From Thainema sp966674685 (GTDB lineage Bacteria > Cyanobacteriota > Cyanobacteriia > Phormidesmidales > Phormidesmidaceae), in assembly GCA_966674685.1 (NCBI GenBank), contig CBKWJC010000018.1, positions 18,591 to 82,590 of the forward strand: DNA of 64,000 bases. Reading direction: 5' to 3'. The stretch's first letter is position 1; each line of letters opens with the position of its first letter. Made by a program: the position numbers and the translations under genes. Below, piece by piece: positions 53,669-61,714 of this stretch. Under the pieces are notes generated by a model. The model saw only the letters and a program-made list of their open reading frames with translations, searched no databases and was not told the DNA's origin.

Positions 53669-54676
53669 TTATGGCCTGCGGGCTACGATGGTGCGGTGGC
53701 GGGGATCGCTGGCAACAGTAGTGCTGTGGATGAATCCGATTTGCTCCAGAGCTGCTTCTATATTGAACGTGTAGTAGTCATCGCTCCAGGGTTCAGTGCT
53801 TTTCATGAGTGTAAATAGCACCGGGGGCAGGTTCTGAATCACGGGGGATGTGGGATTGTTGTCTGCGATCGCAACATGTCCGCCCGGACGCAGCAGCCGA
53901 TAGGCTTCTTGAAAAATTGCAGTTGTGGCCTGTCGAGGCAGTTCATGCAGCACAAACTGAAGCGTAATTAAATCAAATGACTGGTCTGGAAATTCGGTGT
54001 GCTCGGCTTTGGCATGAACCCAATCAGCGATTTCGTGGTTGACATCGCGAAATTTTGCGACAGCCAGCATGTAAGGGGATAGATCCAGTCCCACGGTTCG
54101 GACGGGGGCTGACGGTTGATAGCCTGATTGTTGAGCATACTGTTGAGCATAGTAACGATGCAGGCTGAGCGTCGAAATGCCCACCGAGCAGCCAAGATCC
54201 AAAATGTCGCCGACTGGACTGGCGATTTGCTCGGCCAAAACCTGGTGAAAACTGGAGCGTAAGCGGGCTTGAGCCGTTTGCCAGGACAATTTTTCCCATG
54301 GCCAAATCCGTAGCGCCATTGCGTGGGTCGCGGATTCGGCTTCAAATGCTGCGATCCAGCACAAATTGCCCTCAGCATAAGCATGGAATGGTACCCGGTA
54401 GTAGTTGGGATACTCGACCGCTGGATTTGTGATGTTAGCCAGTGTGGCCTGAATGCTAGATGCTTCTAATTCACGATAGTTTTGCTGCCAGGGGATGCCG
54501 TTCTTTTCAGCCGTCCTGATCAAGACCTGACGGGCCTGTCGCTTCATCAGCGCATAGAGGGGCTTGATTTGAATCAGCAGATTGACTAGACGAGAAAGGA
54601 TGTTCTGTCCAGCCCAATCGGGCTTGAGCTTGGTGGGTTGAGAAACTTTAGCGGTTTGGATGCTCTTAACAGTCAT
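53669..54676 (-). CDS. SAM-dependent class I methyltransferase
   Basis: 335 residues. After an N-terminal extension (about 1-145), the Rossmann-like domain has motif I DILDLGCSVGISTLSL, motif II VGLDLSPYMLAVA and the post-motif stretch DLITLQFVLHELPR, then LLRPGGHVAIADNN. This layout matches small-molecule or lipid/quinone methyltransferases such as the UbiE-related group. Substrate is unknown. The leftward gene is the last core-like gene before the AT-rich island. Confidence 0.88.
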   Translation of the reverse strand: MTVKSIQTAKVSQPTKLKPDWAGQNILSRLVNLLIQIKPLYALMKRQARQVLIRTAEKNGIPWQQNYRELEASSIQATLANITNPAVEYPNYYRVPFHAYAEGNLCWIAAFEAESATHAMALRIWPWEKLSWQTAQARLRSSFHQVLAEQIASPVGDILDLGCSVGISTLSLHRYYAQQYAQQSGYQPSAPVRTVGLDLSPYMLAVAKFRDVNHEIADWVHAKAEHTEFPDQSFDLITLQFVLHELPRQATTAIFQEAYRLLRPGGHVAIADNNPTSPVIQNLPPVLFTLMKSTEPWSDDYYTFNIEAALEQIGFIHSTTVASDPRHRTIVARRP

Positions 54677-54753
54677 AAATTATGCAACGGTAAACCAGGC
54701 TATGATTCAGCTTTACATTCTAATCAGCGGCTTGCATAGCGATAGTCACATTC

Positions 54754-54769
54754 ACTCACATCTTGCACC
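54754..54769 (-). repeat. Dispersed GGTGCAAGATGTGA repeat, copy 2
   Basis: Reads GGTGCAAGATGTGAGT on the leftward strand. It is joined to ATAGCGATAGTCAC (54736-54749), which resembles an end of the 95-bp elements, so two repeat fragments abut here. Confidence 0.45.
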
Positions 54770-54840
54770 AAAACCTGCTGGATAGGTGACATCGCACTTA
54801 TCAGCCATGCAATCGAGGTTACAGAATTGTTAGCTGGTTG

Positions 54841-55248
54841 CTACGGAGATTTCGGTTTGACTTCAAACTCCATCTTGGAACGGTAGAAGCAAACATCAAA
54901 TTCAAGAAAGAAGTTCGTCTGCCCTAGAATCAATGGGGTGTTTGGGCGCTGTACCCACGCAAAAAGCAGTTGGACTGGCGGAGATTCTTCAATTTGAGCG
55001 ATTGCAGCAAAAGGCATTGCTGGTTAATTGCTAAGATTGCCTGACAATTGAATAACAGCTCTGTGATCGTCCCAAACCCCGCCTAGTTGAAGACCAAGTT
55101 CATATGACAGAACATTCACCGTTGCACCACTATCCACTAGACCCACCGCTTCAATTTCCTGATCTTCGCGTCTCAGCATTAATGGAAGTCTTGGCAGGCT
55201 GTCAAACTCATTTTGGGTTGGGCTGGTGATTGAATACTGGAATCGCAT
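54841..55248 (-). pseudogene. Retropepsin-like aspartyl protease gene interrupted by an in-frame stop
   Basis: The first 74 codons give a clan AA protease half with the catalytic VDSGATV (about 38-44). A TAA at 55024-55026 ends that frame, but the same frame continues for 60 more codons (PAMPFAAIAQ...PLILGQTNFF...EFDVCFY) to a TAG at 54841. The second part carries the hydrophobic LILGQ turn and the FDVCF strand expected in intact relatives. A single C-to-T change (CAA to TAA) would explain it. Intact family members are about 130-140 residues. Start ATG is 7 bp after the upstream gene. Sequencing error or readthrough are alternatives. Confidence 0.75.
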
Positions 55249-55255
55249 ATATCAA

Positions 55256-55468
55256 TCACTGACGAACATCGGGCTGTTTGAAAGCTTCCATCAAAGCTGC
55301 GCCCGCTCCAAAACAATCATATGGAGTGGGTAAGTCATAAATTTTGAAGGGTTCCAATGGTGCAATATCCTGAGCCATGTCTAAATCCTCAGCCAGAATT
55401 CGGATCAGTTTCAGTTTTTCTGTTGCAGAGAGTTGTCGGGCAGCCGGAAGCACTTCAGCAAGTGTCAT
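55256..55468 (-). CDS. Small hypothetical protein upstream of the protease-like gene
   Basis: 70 residues (MTLAEVLPAARQLSATEKLKLIRILAEDLD...), helical N terminus and a Pro/Gly-containing C terminus. AAAGGA lies upstream of the ATG. It is 7 bp from the retropepsin-like gene, so they form a two-gene unit. The N-terminal helix resembles the start of small antitoxin-like or adaptor proteins, but no family is confidently recognised. I recall similar two-gene pairs in other cyanobacteria. Confidence 0.7.
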   Translation of the reverse strand: MTLAEVLPAARQLSATEKLKLIRILAEDLDMAQDIAPLEPFKIYDLPTPYDCFGAGAALMEAFKQPDVRQ

Positions 55469-55585
55469 GATTCCTTTCCTCTTCTCAAGAAGTCACCTCT
55501 CCAGAGTACTCTACACCTAGCTAATCAGGCTTAAAGCAGTTTGGTTTACTATTTCAGCTTTTGCGATCGCAGTGATAGGTCGCAA

Positions 55586-55630
55586 TTATTAGCCATTCAC
55601 AAAATGCTGATTTGTAGGGAATGTAAGGTG
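55586..55630. repeat. 45-bp direct repeat, left copy
   Basis: Nearly identical (44 of 45) to 56233-56277, in the same orientation. Both are preceded by TTGCGATCGC, with a 13-bp longer gap in this copy. They bracket the GFA gene. Confidence 0.9.
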
Positions 55631-55701
55631 CGATCGCAACCCTCAACCTAGCGTTACCAATTTTCAACACTAGCTCTGTGTATTGGTTGGTTAAACACCG
55701 A

Positions 55702-56109
55702 CTACACCAAACCTTCAGGAAGCTTTGGGTAATTAGGTATACCATCATAAGGTACACACCAACTAGCTTTTGATTCTGTATTTACGTGTGCAACAGGCTT
55801 TAGATCAATCGGTGTATCGATGGTTGATAACGTCACACTAAAGTAGATGTTTTTATCCGGCGCATAATTCATTAACCGTGTGCCACAATTAGCACAAAAT
55901 GCACGATAACCACCAATGTCATTTAGGTGCTCTCTTAAATAATTGTTGTCATCAGAAATAACCAAAGTACTGGCTTTGGCAAGTGCCACTGTTACGTAAT
56001 CCGCACCATGAGCCTTACGGCAAAATTGACAGTGACAATTGAAAATCTTTTCTGGTATTAGTTCTACTTTATATTTGATAGAACCACACAGACAACTTCC
56101 TTCAACCAT
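55702..56109 (-). CDS. GFA family protein (glutathione-dependent formaldehyde-activating-like)
   Basis: 135-residue zinc protein with the fold of S-(hydroxymethyl)glutathione synthase. Cysteine motifs are CLCGSIKY near the N terminus, CHCQFCRKAHG and FCANCGTRL, which would hold zinc. C-terminal segment VNTESKASWCVPYDGIPNY is typical of the family. Most GFA proteins are not shown to act on formaldehyde, so activity is open. The gene is AT-rich compared with the core genes around and is enclosed by 45-bp direct repeats, signs of acquisition or local duplication. Confidence 0.9.
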   Translation of the reverse strand: MVEGSCLCGSIKYKVELIPEKIFNCHCQFCRKAHGADYVTVALAKASTLVISDDNNYLREHLNDIGGYRAFCANCGTRLMNYAPDKNIYFSVTLSTIDTPIDLKPVAHVNTESKASWCVPYDGIPNYPKLPEGLV

Positions 56110-56232
56110 GTTTAATCTTTAGGTAAATAACGTTCTGGCTGAGCGGCTTTCGCTCCCTACATGACGACACTACAACATTAGTCAACTCTGATAGTCCGCG
56201 CCAGCCAAAAATTTATGTCATTGCGATCGCGC

Positions 56233-56277
56233 TTATTAGCCATTCACAAGATGCTGATTTGTAGGGAATGTAAGGTG
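56233..56277. repeat. 45-bp direct repeat, right copy
   Basis: Partner of 55586-55630; one difference (A/G). The intervening 602 bp contain only the GFA gene. Confidence 0.9.
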
Positions 56278-56363
56278 TAGATCTCAACTGGGAACTACGA
56301 CGTAACTTTTAACCTGGTGATGCTTTTACCATCAGAACCCTTGATAGCAGCGTTTTTAGTTTA

Positions 56364-56445
56364 CCTAACGTTCCTGTTGATTGGCTATAAGTAATTTTCT
56401 AACACAGGCAAAGCTTTCTACCAGTCTGCTCAACAGGAACATTAG
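56364..56445. repeat. Candidate small element with inverted ends
   Basis: AACGTTCCTGTTGA (56367-56380) and TCAACAGGAACATT (56429-56442) are inverted (13 of 14), extendable by CTAA, with 48 bp between. Lies in a 446-bp AT-rich spacer between the GFA and membrane-protein genes with no ORF. Confidence 0.45.
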
Positions 56446-56555
56446 CTCTCTAATACACAAAATGCTATATCCTAGCTTTTCAAAAAATCAAAACATCACT
56501 GAAGAGATACAGTATTTGCTAACCCTATTCGGCAAGTAAAAGCCAACTTAATGTA

Positions 56556-57653
56556 TTAACTGGATTGACTTATATATTCATTGCCATTCCATCTGTAGAT
56601 CGTGTCATGATCACAAACTATGTCATGTACATTCACTGTTGTAGTAGATAATATACCTACTCTTTTACAACCACCGCTGCTTTCAAATCCTCCTCCTTGA
56701 GAAAAACTTACAGACCATACGACTCTACCCCATCTGTGCCATAATCGCCCTATGATTTTGTCTTCAATACCATCGCCGTCAAGATCAAATAATATTTCTT
56801 TTACTTCATCTATCTTTTGAAAATCAAAATCTTCTGATTTCAATTCAACAAGAGCAATGATTTCTTTACGCTCAGATTCTTCTACCTTGACAGCATTACC
56901 TGCATCTAATACAAATCTCTCCTTAATCTCAATAGGCGCATCGGTATTCATACCTTCATTTGCGGATGTCGTAACAACACTCCATACTCCTTTCCACTCC
57001 TGAATCTCTGGTTCACTCCAAGAAATCCCCCCAAACTCACTGCTTCTTTCAAAATGGCCATCTCCTAGGTAAGAGATGAAGAAAAAGCTGTTGCCAGTAC
57101 CATTTCCACCACACGCTACGATGTTTGTAACTAAAGCGTCAACTGAACCGTTTTTGTCATAATCTCTTTGATCAGTTAAATCAAGACATAAATTCTCTTC
57201 CTCGCTTATTAACTCATAATCTTGCCCATTAATGTTGGCTCTGAGGGCATCGAAAGGCGAGTTTTGAACAGAATTAACAAAGTAAGAAACCTTGTCCCTT
57301 AGAAGGGCAGTACTGATCTTCTGATTGCCAACTACTTGTCCATTGATAACCGTGTTACAGTTAATTACAATCCCAGAGCTGTCTCTAATGTTTGAGCTGC
57401 AATCACCATGAGTTTCCTGAGAAGTATTACTGTTTAATTTTTTATCTGGTTGCGGTTGAAATCTTGCATCTTGAATAATCCAAGCCAATGCAATTCCTCC
57501 AACTATAGATACTAGAAACCCAGCGAGTAGATTGCGAGGTGAGAGTGGATTATCTGTCTTATTAACGCTGGGAGACCCCTGACCATTTAACGATTTATAG
57601 ACTTCAGATTTTCCTTCTCCTCTAGGTTTTGGAAGATTATTTAGCTTGCTCAC
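56556..57653 (-). CDS. Hypothetical single-pass membrane protein with two calcium-loop motifs
   Basis: 365 residues from a GTG start. A cytoplasmic N terminus (1-41), one transmembrane helix (about 42-61) and a long extracytoplasmic domain. Two loops fit the D-x-D-x-(D/N)-G-x-x-D calcium-binding pattern: D164-D172 (DYDKNGSVD) and D290-D298 (DLDGDGIED). Several Cys could form disulfides. No enzymatic family is recognised. The GTG overlaps the TGA of the upstream ORF by 4 bp (GTGA), suggesting coupling. Codon use is AT-rich relative to neighbours outside the island. Confidence 0.75.
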   Translation of the reverse strand: MSKLNNLPKPRGEGKSEVYKSLNGQGSPSVNKTDNPLSPRNLLAGFLVSIVGGIALAWIIQDARFQPQPDKKLNSNTSQETHGDCSSNIRDSSGIVINCNTVINGQVVGNQKISTALLRDKVSYFVNSVQNSPFDALRANINGQDYELISEEENLCLDLTDQRDYDKNGSVDALVTNIVACGGNGTGNSFFFISYLGDGHFERSSEFGGISWSEPEIQEWKGVWSVVTTSANEGMNTDAPIEIKERFVLDAGNAVKVEESERKEIIALVELKSEDFDFQKIDEVKEILFDLDGDGIEDKIIGRLWHRWGRVVWSVSFSQGGGFESSGGCKRVGILSTTTVNVHDIVCDHDTIYRWNGNEYISQSS

Positions 57654-57889
57654 AATAGAACCTCAAACACAATTGGTTCATGAACCTCGACAATGGTACT
57701 AACCTGGCCTCTATAGAGGTTGAGATCGGGTAAATCTTCAGTAAGAGCGACTACATCTAATGATTCCACCAACGTTTTCCTCAAACCTATGGGATGTAAC
57801 AAGTTACCAATCGGGAAAAATTTTCTAGAAAATAATAAGGATTGAGCATTAGCTTGCTCACTATGCCCAATCCTAGGTTTGCTATTCAA
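57650..57889 (-). CDS. Truncated DUF4926-like ORF
   Basis: 79 codons. Residues about 43-79 (LDVVALTEDLPDLNLYRGQVSTIVEVHEP...FEV) match the N-terminal half of DUF4926 proteins, but the frame stops after FEVLL where relatives continue with an EF-rich strand. The first 40 residues have no similarity and may not be translated; a GTG at 57769 is an alternative start. The same 13 bp (GTGAGCAAGCTAA on the leftward strand) occur near its start (57849-57861) and at the start of the next gene (57641-57653), suggesting a recombination junction. Probably a remnant. Confidence 0.5.
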   Translation of the reverse strand: MNSKPRIGHSEQANAQSLLFSRKFFPIGNLLHPIGLRKTLVESLDVVALTEDLPDLNLYRGQVSTIVEVHEPIVFEVLL

Positions 57890-57907
57890 AATAGCTGTTT
57901 ATCAGAA

Positions 57908-60451
57908 TTAACCGAGTTTCTCCTCCGTTTTGGCAATTTCTAGCATGGTCTTCAGTACCGTATCCGGGTTCAAGCTAATCGAGTCGATGCCCATTTCGAC
58001 TAGGAAGGAGGCAAACTCAGGATAGTCGCTGGGTGCTTGGCCACAGATGCCGATCTTGCGACCGTTGGCTTTGGCCTTAGTGATCACCTGGCGCACCATT
58101 TCTTTCACGCCTTCGTTGCGTTCGTCGAAAATGTGAGCAACCAGAGCCGAGTCGCGATCCAGACCAAGGGTGAGCTGGGTCAGGTCGTTGGAACCAATCG
58201 AGAAGCCGTCAAAGACTTCGCTGAACTGGTCAGCCAGGATGACGTTGCTGGGAATTTCGCACATCACGTAGACCTGGAGACCATTTTCACCCCGCTTCAG
58301 GCCATATTTCTCCATCGTTTCCAGTACCTTGCGACCCTCGTCGGGAGTGCGGCAGAACGGAATCATCGGAATGACGTTAGTTAGACCCATGTCATCGCGG
58401 ACGCGCTTCAGCGCCTTGCACTCTAGGCCGTAGGCTGCCGTGTATTTTGGATCGTAGTAGCGAGATGCGCCGCGCCAGCCGATCATTGGGTTTTCTTCCT
58501 TCGGTTCAAACTCGCGACCGCCGATCAGGTTGGCGTATTCGTTGCTCTTGAAGTCCGACATCCGCACGATCACCGGATTGGGATAGAAGGCCGCAGCAAT
58601 CATGCCCACGCCTGTGGCCAGCTTATCGACAAAGAATTCGGGCTTGTCGTCATAGTTGGCCGTGAGCTGGGAGATTTCCCACTTGGCCGCCTTGTCTTCC
58701 AGTTCATCGAAGTGCATCAGCGCTAGTGGGTGGGCTTTGATGTGGTTGGCAATAATGAACTCTAGGCGAGCGAGACCAACACCGTCGCAGGGAATAGCGG
58801 CTAAACCAAAGGCTTCTTCTGGATTGCCGACGTTCATCAGGATTTGGGTATGGGTGCGCGGCAGGTTGTCGAGCTGGGTTTCCTGGATTTCGAAGGGAAC
58901 CATACCCGCGTAAACGCGGCCTTCTTCACCTTCGGAGCAGGAAACGGTCACTTCCTGACCGGTCTTCAGCACCTCTGTTGCGTTGCCGCAGCCGACGATG
59001 GCCGGAATGCCCATCTCACGCGCAATGATGGCAGCGTGGCAGGTGCGTCCACCCTGGTTGGTGATAATGGCGTTGGACTTCTTCATGATCGGTTCCCAGT
59101 CGGGGTCGGTCTTGTTAGTGACCAGCACTTCCCCTTCTTGGAATTCGGCAATCCGGTGGACATCCATGATCACGCGGGCTTTACCTGCACCGATCATTTC
59201 GCCTACGGCTCGTCCGGTGGTCAGGACATCGCCTGTGCCTTGCAGCCGATAGTGCTTGATGACGCTGCCCGATTTCTGAGACTGGACGGTTTCGGGGCGA
59301 GCCTGGACAATAAACAGCTCACCCGTCAGGCCATCTTTCGCCCATTCAATATCCATTGGGGTTTCTTTGCCCCGCTTGGCGCTGTAGTGGTCTTCGATAA
59401 TGCAGGCCCATTTCGCTAGAGTAATGACTTCATCATCAGTAATGCAGAATTTTTTGCGATCGGGGTCGGCCACAGGCACGTTCTTAACTTGTTTGCCGCC
59501 GCCGATGTCATAGATCATCTTGATTTCTTTGCTGCCCAGCCGCTTTTCGAGGATGGGGCGCTTGCCATCTTTTAAGGTCGGCTTGAAAACGAAGTACTCA
59601 TCAGGGTTGACGGCACCTTGAACCACGTTTTCACCCAAACCGTAGGCTCCGGTAATCAAAGCTGCATTCTTGAAGCCCGTTTCGGTGTCGATGGAGAACA
59701 TGACGCCGGACGAGGCTAGGTCGGAGCGCACCATCTTCTGGACGCCGACGGAGAGGGCCACACTGAACTCGTCGAAGCCTTCAATCCGCTCTGCATACTG
59801 ATGCCGATAGGAGATGGCCCGGTCGGTAAATAGCGACGCGAAGCATTTATGGCAGGACTCGACCACTTCCTTGACGCCGTGGACATTGAGATAGGTTTCT
59901 TGCTGTCCGGCAAAACTGGCATCGGGTAAGTCTTCTGCGGTGGCTGAGGAGCGGACGGCTACGTCAAGGTCACTCGTAATCGTGCGGCATTCTTCGGCGG
60001 CTGCACCCGTGAGCATTTCGCATTCTTGATTGACGGCATTGTAACGATCGCACAATCGGAGATAAGCGCTACTAATCGCAGCCTCAAGTTCAGGAGGGAA
60101 AGGGGTATTGAGGACGAGTGCCCGCGCCTGCTTACCGCGATCGCGCAGATTCATCACATCATCTAAATCCAAATCGGAAAACAGGTTCCGCAGTTTAGTT
60201 TCGAGTCCTGCCTTTTCAATGAAATAGCGATAGGCATAAGCGGTTGTGGCAAAGCCAGTTGGGACAGAAACGCCCTTGGAGCCGAGCTGCTGGATCATCT
60301 CACCGAGGGACGCGTTTTTGCCGCCGACCATTGGGATATCGTCAATGCCAACTTCCTCAAACCACAGTACAAATGCATGTTCTCGATCCGACTGATTACC
60401 AGAGGAGTAATCAGATGCACTATCTTCGGATCGATGATGAAGCAATACCAT
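57908..60451 (-). CDS. ppsA: Phosphoenolpyruvate synthase PpsA
   Basis: Converts pyruvate and ATP to phosphoenolpyruvate, AMP and phosphate for gluconeogenic flow. The ATG at 60451 is chosen: AGGAG lies 8 nt upstream, while the GTG at 60460 overlaps that site. The product is 847 residues. Order: ATP-grasp domain (MVGGKNASLGEMI, VRSSATAEDLPDASFAGQ), phosphohistidine domain (GGRTCHAAIIAREMGIPA, His near 472) and PEP/pyruvate-binding domain (GSNDLTQLTLGLDRDS, GICGQAPSDYP with catalytic Cys). PEP synthase rather than pyruvate phosphate dikinase is favoured by the MVGGKNASLGEM start and C-terminal motifs. Confidence 0.96.
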   Translation of the reverse strand: MVLLHHRSEDSASDYSSGNQSDREHAFVLWFEEVGIDDIPMVGGKNASLGEMIQQLGSKGVSVPTGFATTAYAYRYFIEKAGLETKLRNLFSDLDLDDVMNLRDRGKQARALVLNTPFPPELEAAISSAYLRLCDRYNAVNQECEMLTGAAAEECRTITSDLDVAVRSSATAEDLPDASFAGQQETYLNVHGVKEVVESCHKCFASLFTDRAISYRHQYAERIEGFDEFSVALSVGVQKMVRSDLASSGVMFSIDTETGFKNAALITGAYGLGENVVQGAVNPDEYFVFKPTLKDGKRPILEKRLGSKEIKMIYDIGGGKQVKNVPVADPDRKKFCITDDEVITLAKWACIIEDHYSAKRGKETPMDIEWAKDGLTGELFIVQARPETVQSQKSGSVIKHYRLQGTGDVLTTGRAVGEMIGAGKARVIMDVHRIAEFQEGEVLVTNKTDPDWEPIMKKSNAIITNQGGRTCHAAIIAREMGIPAIVGCGNATEVLKTGQEVTVSCSEGEEGRVYAGMVPFEIQETQLDNLPRTHTQILMNVGNPEEAFGLAAIPCDGVGLARLEFIIANHIKAHPLALMHFDELEDKAAKWEISQLTANYDDKPEFFVDKLATGVGMIAAAFYPNPVIVRMSDFKSNEYANLIGGREFEPKEENPMIGWRGASRYYDPKYTAAYGLECKALKRVRDDMGLTNVIPMIPFCRTPDEGRKVLETMEKYGLKRGENGLQVYVMCEIPSNVILADQFSEVFDGFSIGSNDLTQLTLGLDRDSALVAHIFDERNEGVKEMVRQVITKAKANGRKIGICGQAPSDYPEFASFLVEMGIDSISLNPDTVLKTMLEIAKTEEKLG

Positions 60452-61216
60452 GTCAACCACTCCTGAAAGTCAAGGTTGGAGAGCCTTCATTCTTGCCGTG
60501 TTGCTACTGATTAGACGCTTATTCTTGCTAACGATCTTGAAGAGTAATCAGCTTAAAAGATACGTTCAATCAGGTTGAAGCTAAATCCAACTCGACAAAT
60601 AATGAAAATGCTGGAATAAAGTATTTGACTGAGACTCAGCTTAATCTCGCATCATTTTTGCTATTAGCAAAATCAATTAAGCTGCATCAAATTAACTTCT
60701 ACACTTATTAGTGTACAGATTAAGCTCAGCGAATTGAGTTTGCTTTTACAAATTGCAAGATCTTCGCTTTCAATCCATTAAGTGTAGCCAGTTCAGCCCA
60801 GTCCTCAAGCTTTACGCTTAAAATACAGGCCAGACGAGAGTTCTATGTTTTGATGAATGTATCTGATGAATTCAAAGACAAGAGAGAAATAGCTTTACTC
60901 GCGCTTTTATCGACTTTCCATAACTGATTGCATTTGGCAACAAGAAAGTTGTTTATTTCCCGAATTTAACTGACCAAATAAGACAATAAATATGTTGTTT
61001 ATTTCGTATGTTTGTTTTGCTAGATTAATATGCGGATGTTATCTCTATCTAATCGTTATTCGGCAACGCTGCGAGCTGTGACTTAATATTTTCTGTCTAT
61101 CTAAGCGTGTAGCCATAAACTTATGTCGGATGTGTTAGCGCTAGCGCAACGCATCAAAGAAGTGGTGCGTTGCGCTAGCGCTAACACACTCTACGGCATC
61201 GTTTAATTTTGGCCAT
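60452..61216. other. Long AT-rich leader region of ppsA
   Basis: About 765 bp with no supported ORF. It contains a perfect direct repeat GTTGTTTATTTC at 60948-60959 and 60994-61005 and the palindrome at 61131-61188. The ppsA promoter must be here. Confidence 0.5.
61131..61188. repeat. Long perfect palindrome (AGCGCTAGCGCAACGC type)
   Basis: 23-bp perfect arms (TGTGTTAGCGCTAGCGCAAC... and complement) with a 12-nt loop, placed 29 bp from the stop of the leftward 61217 gene, so it may act as its terminator. Confidence 0.75.
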
Positions 61217-61441
61217 CTACTTAGCTGAGCGGCTAAAGCGAATTTGGGCAGATCGATGAATGAGTAGAACGATTGTCAAAATAGCGATTTTAATGACCAC
61301 TGGAGCAATCACAATGCCGCTCAGTAAGCAGATAACTGCAGGAATGCCGATTAAGATGCTCTCAACCTCATTCGGCACGCGCCAAGCCCAATAGCTAGCC
61401 AAAAGCGCGATCGCAATTAGAACTATACAAATCCAGAACAT
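61217..61441 (-). CDS. Small hypothetical membrane protein
   Basis: 74 residues with two to three hydrophobic segments (about 3-18, 28-50, 52-63) and a basic C terminus (HRSAQIRFSRSAK). No family recognised. The frame is intact, lies between two strong palindromes that could isolate it as a unit, and has no clear Shine-Dalgarno, so certainty is moderate. Confidence 0.6.
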   Translation of the reverse strand: MFWICIVLIAIALLASYWAWRVPNEVESILIGIPAVICLLSGIVIAPVVIKIAILTIVLLIHRSAQIRFSRSAK

Positions 61442-61647
61442 AGCGAGATTCTCCGCAGTTGGGTCGGTAAGTCACTAAACCAATTCCAACGAAGACTCAT
61501 GTGTCAGTTGAGGCGTGAGTGATCGATGAGTATAGATACAGCTTCAACCTAGCGCTTTCCTTTTCCTTAGTATTCCCATTTTGCTCATGACTCACATTTG
61601 TCTTGGGAACCTAATGTGATGCGATATTCGCTCATAACAACCATGTT

Positions 61648-61690
61648 TATTTTTGCGAAAGTTAGGCTATGCCTAACTTTCGCAAAAATA
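61648..61690. repeat. Hairpin of the GTGAAAG family
   Basis: 20-bp perfect arms (TATTTTTGCGAAAGTTAGGC and complement) with a 3-nt loop, 24 bp beyond the larB stop; it could terminate larB. Confidence 0.75.
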
Positions 61691-61714
61691 TAGTCATGAT
61701 TTTGCGTACTAACC

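Noticed and set aside
55554..55757. 67-codon leftward ORF next to the GFA gene
   Set aside because: Consists largely of the 45-bp repeat and HIP1 sites and overlaps the GFA 3' end.
58844..59419. 191-codon ORF antisense to ppsA
   Set aside because: Shadow of a highly conserved enzyme gene; no independent coding features.
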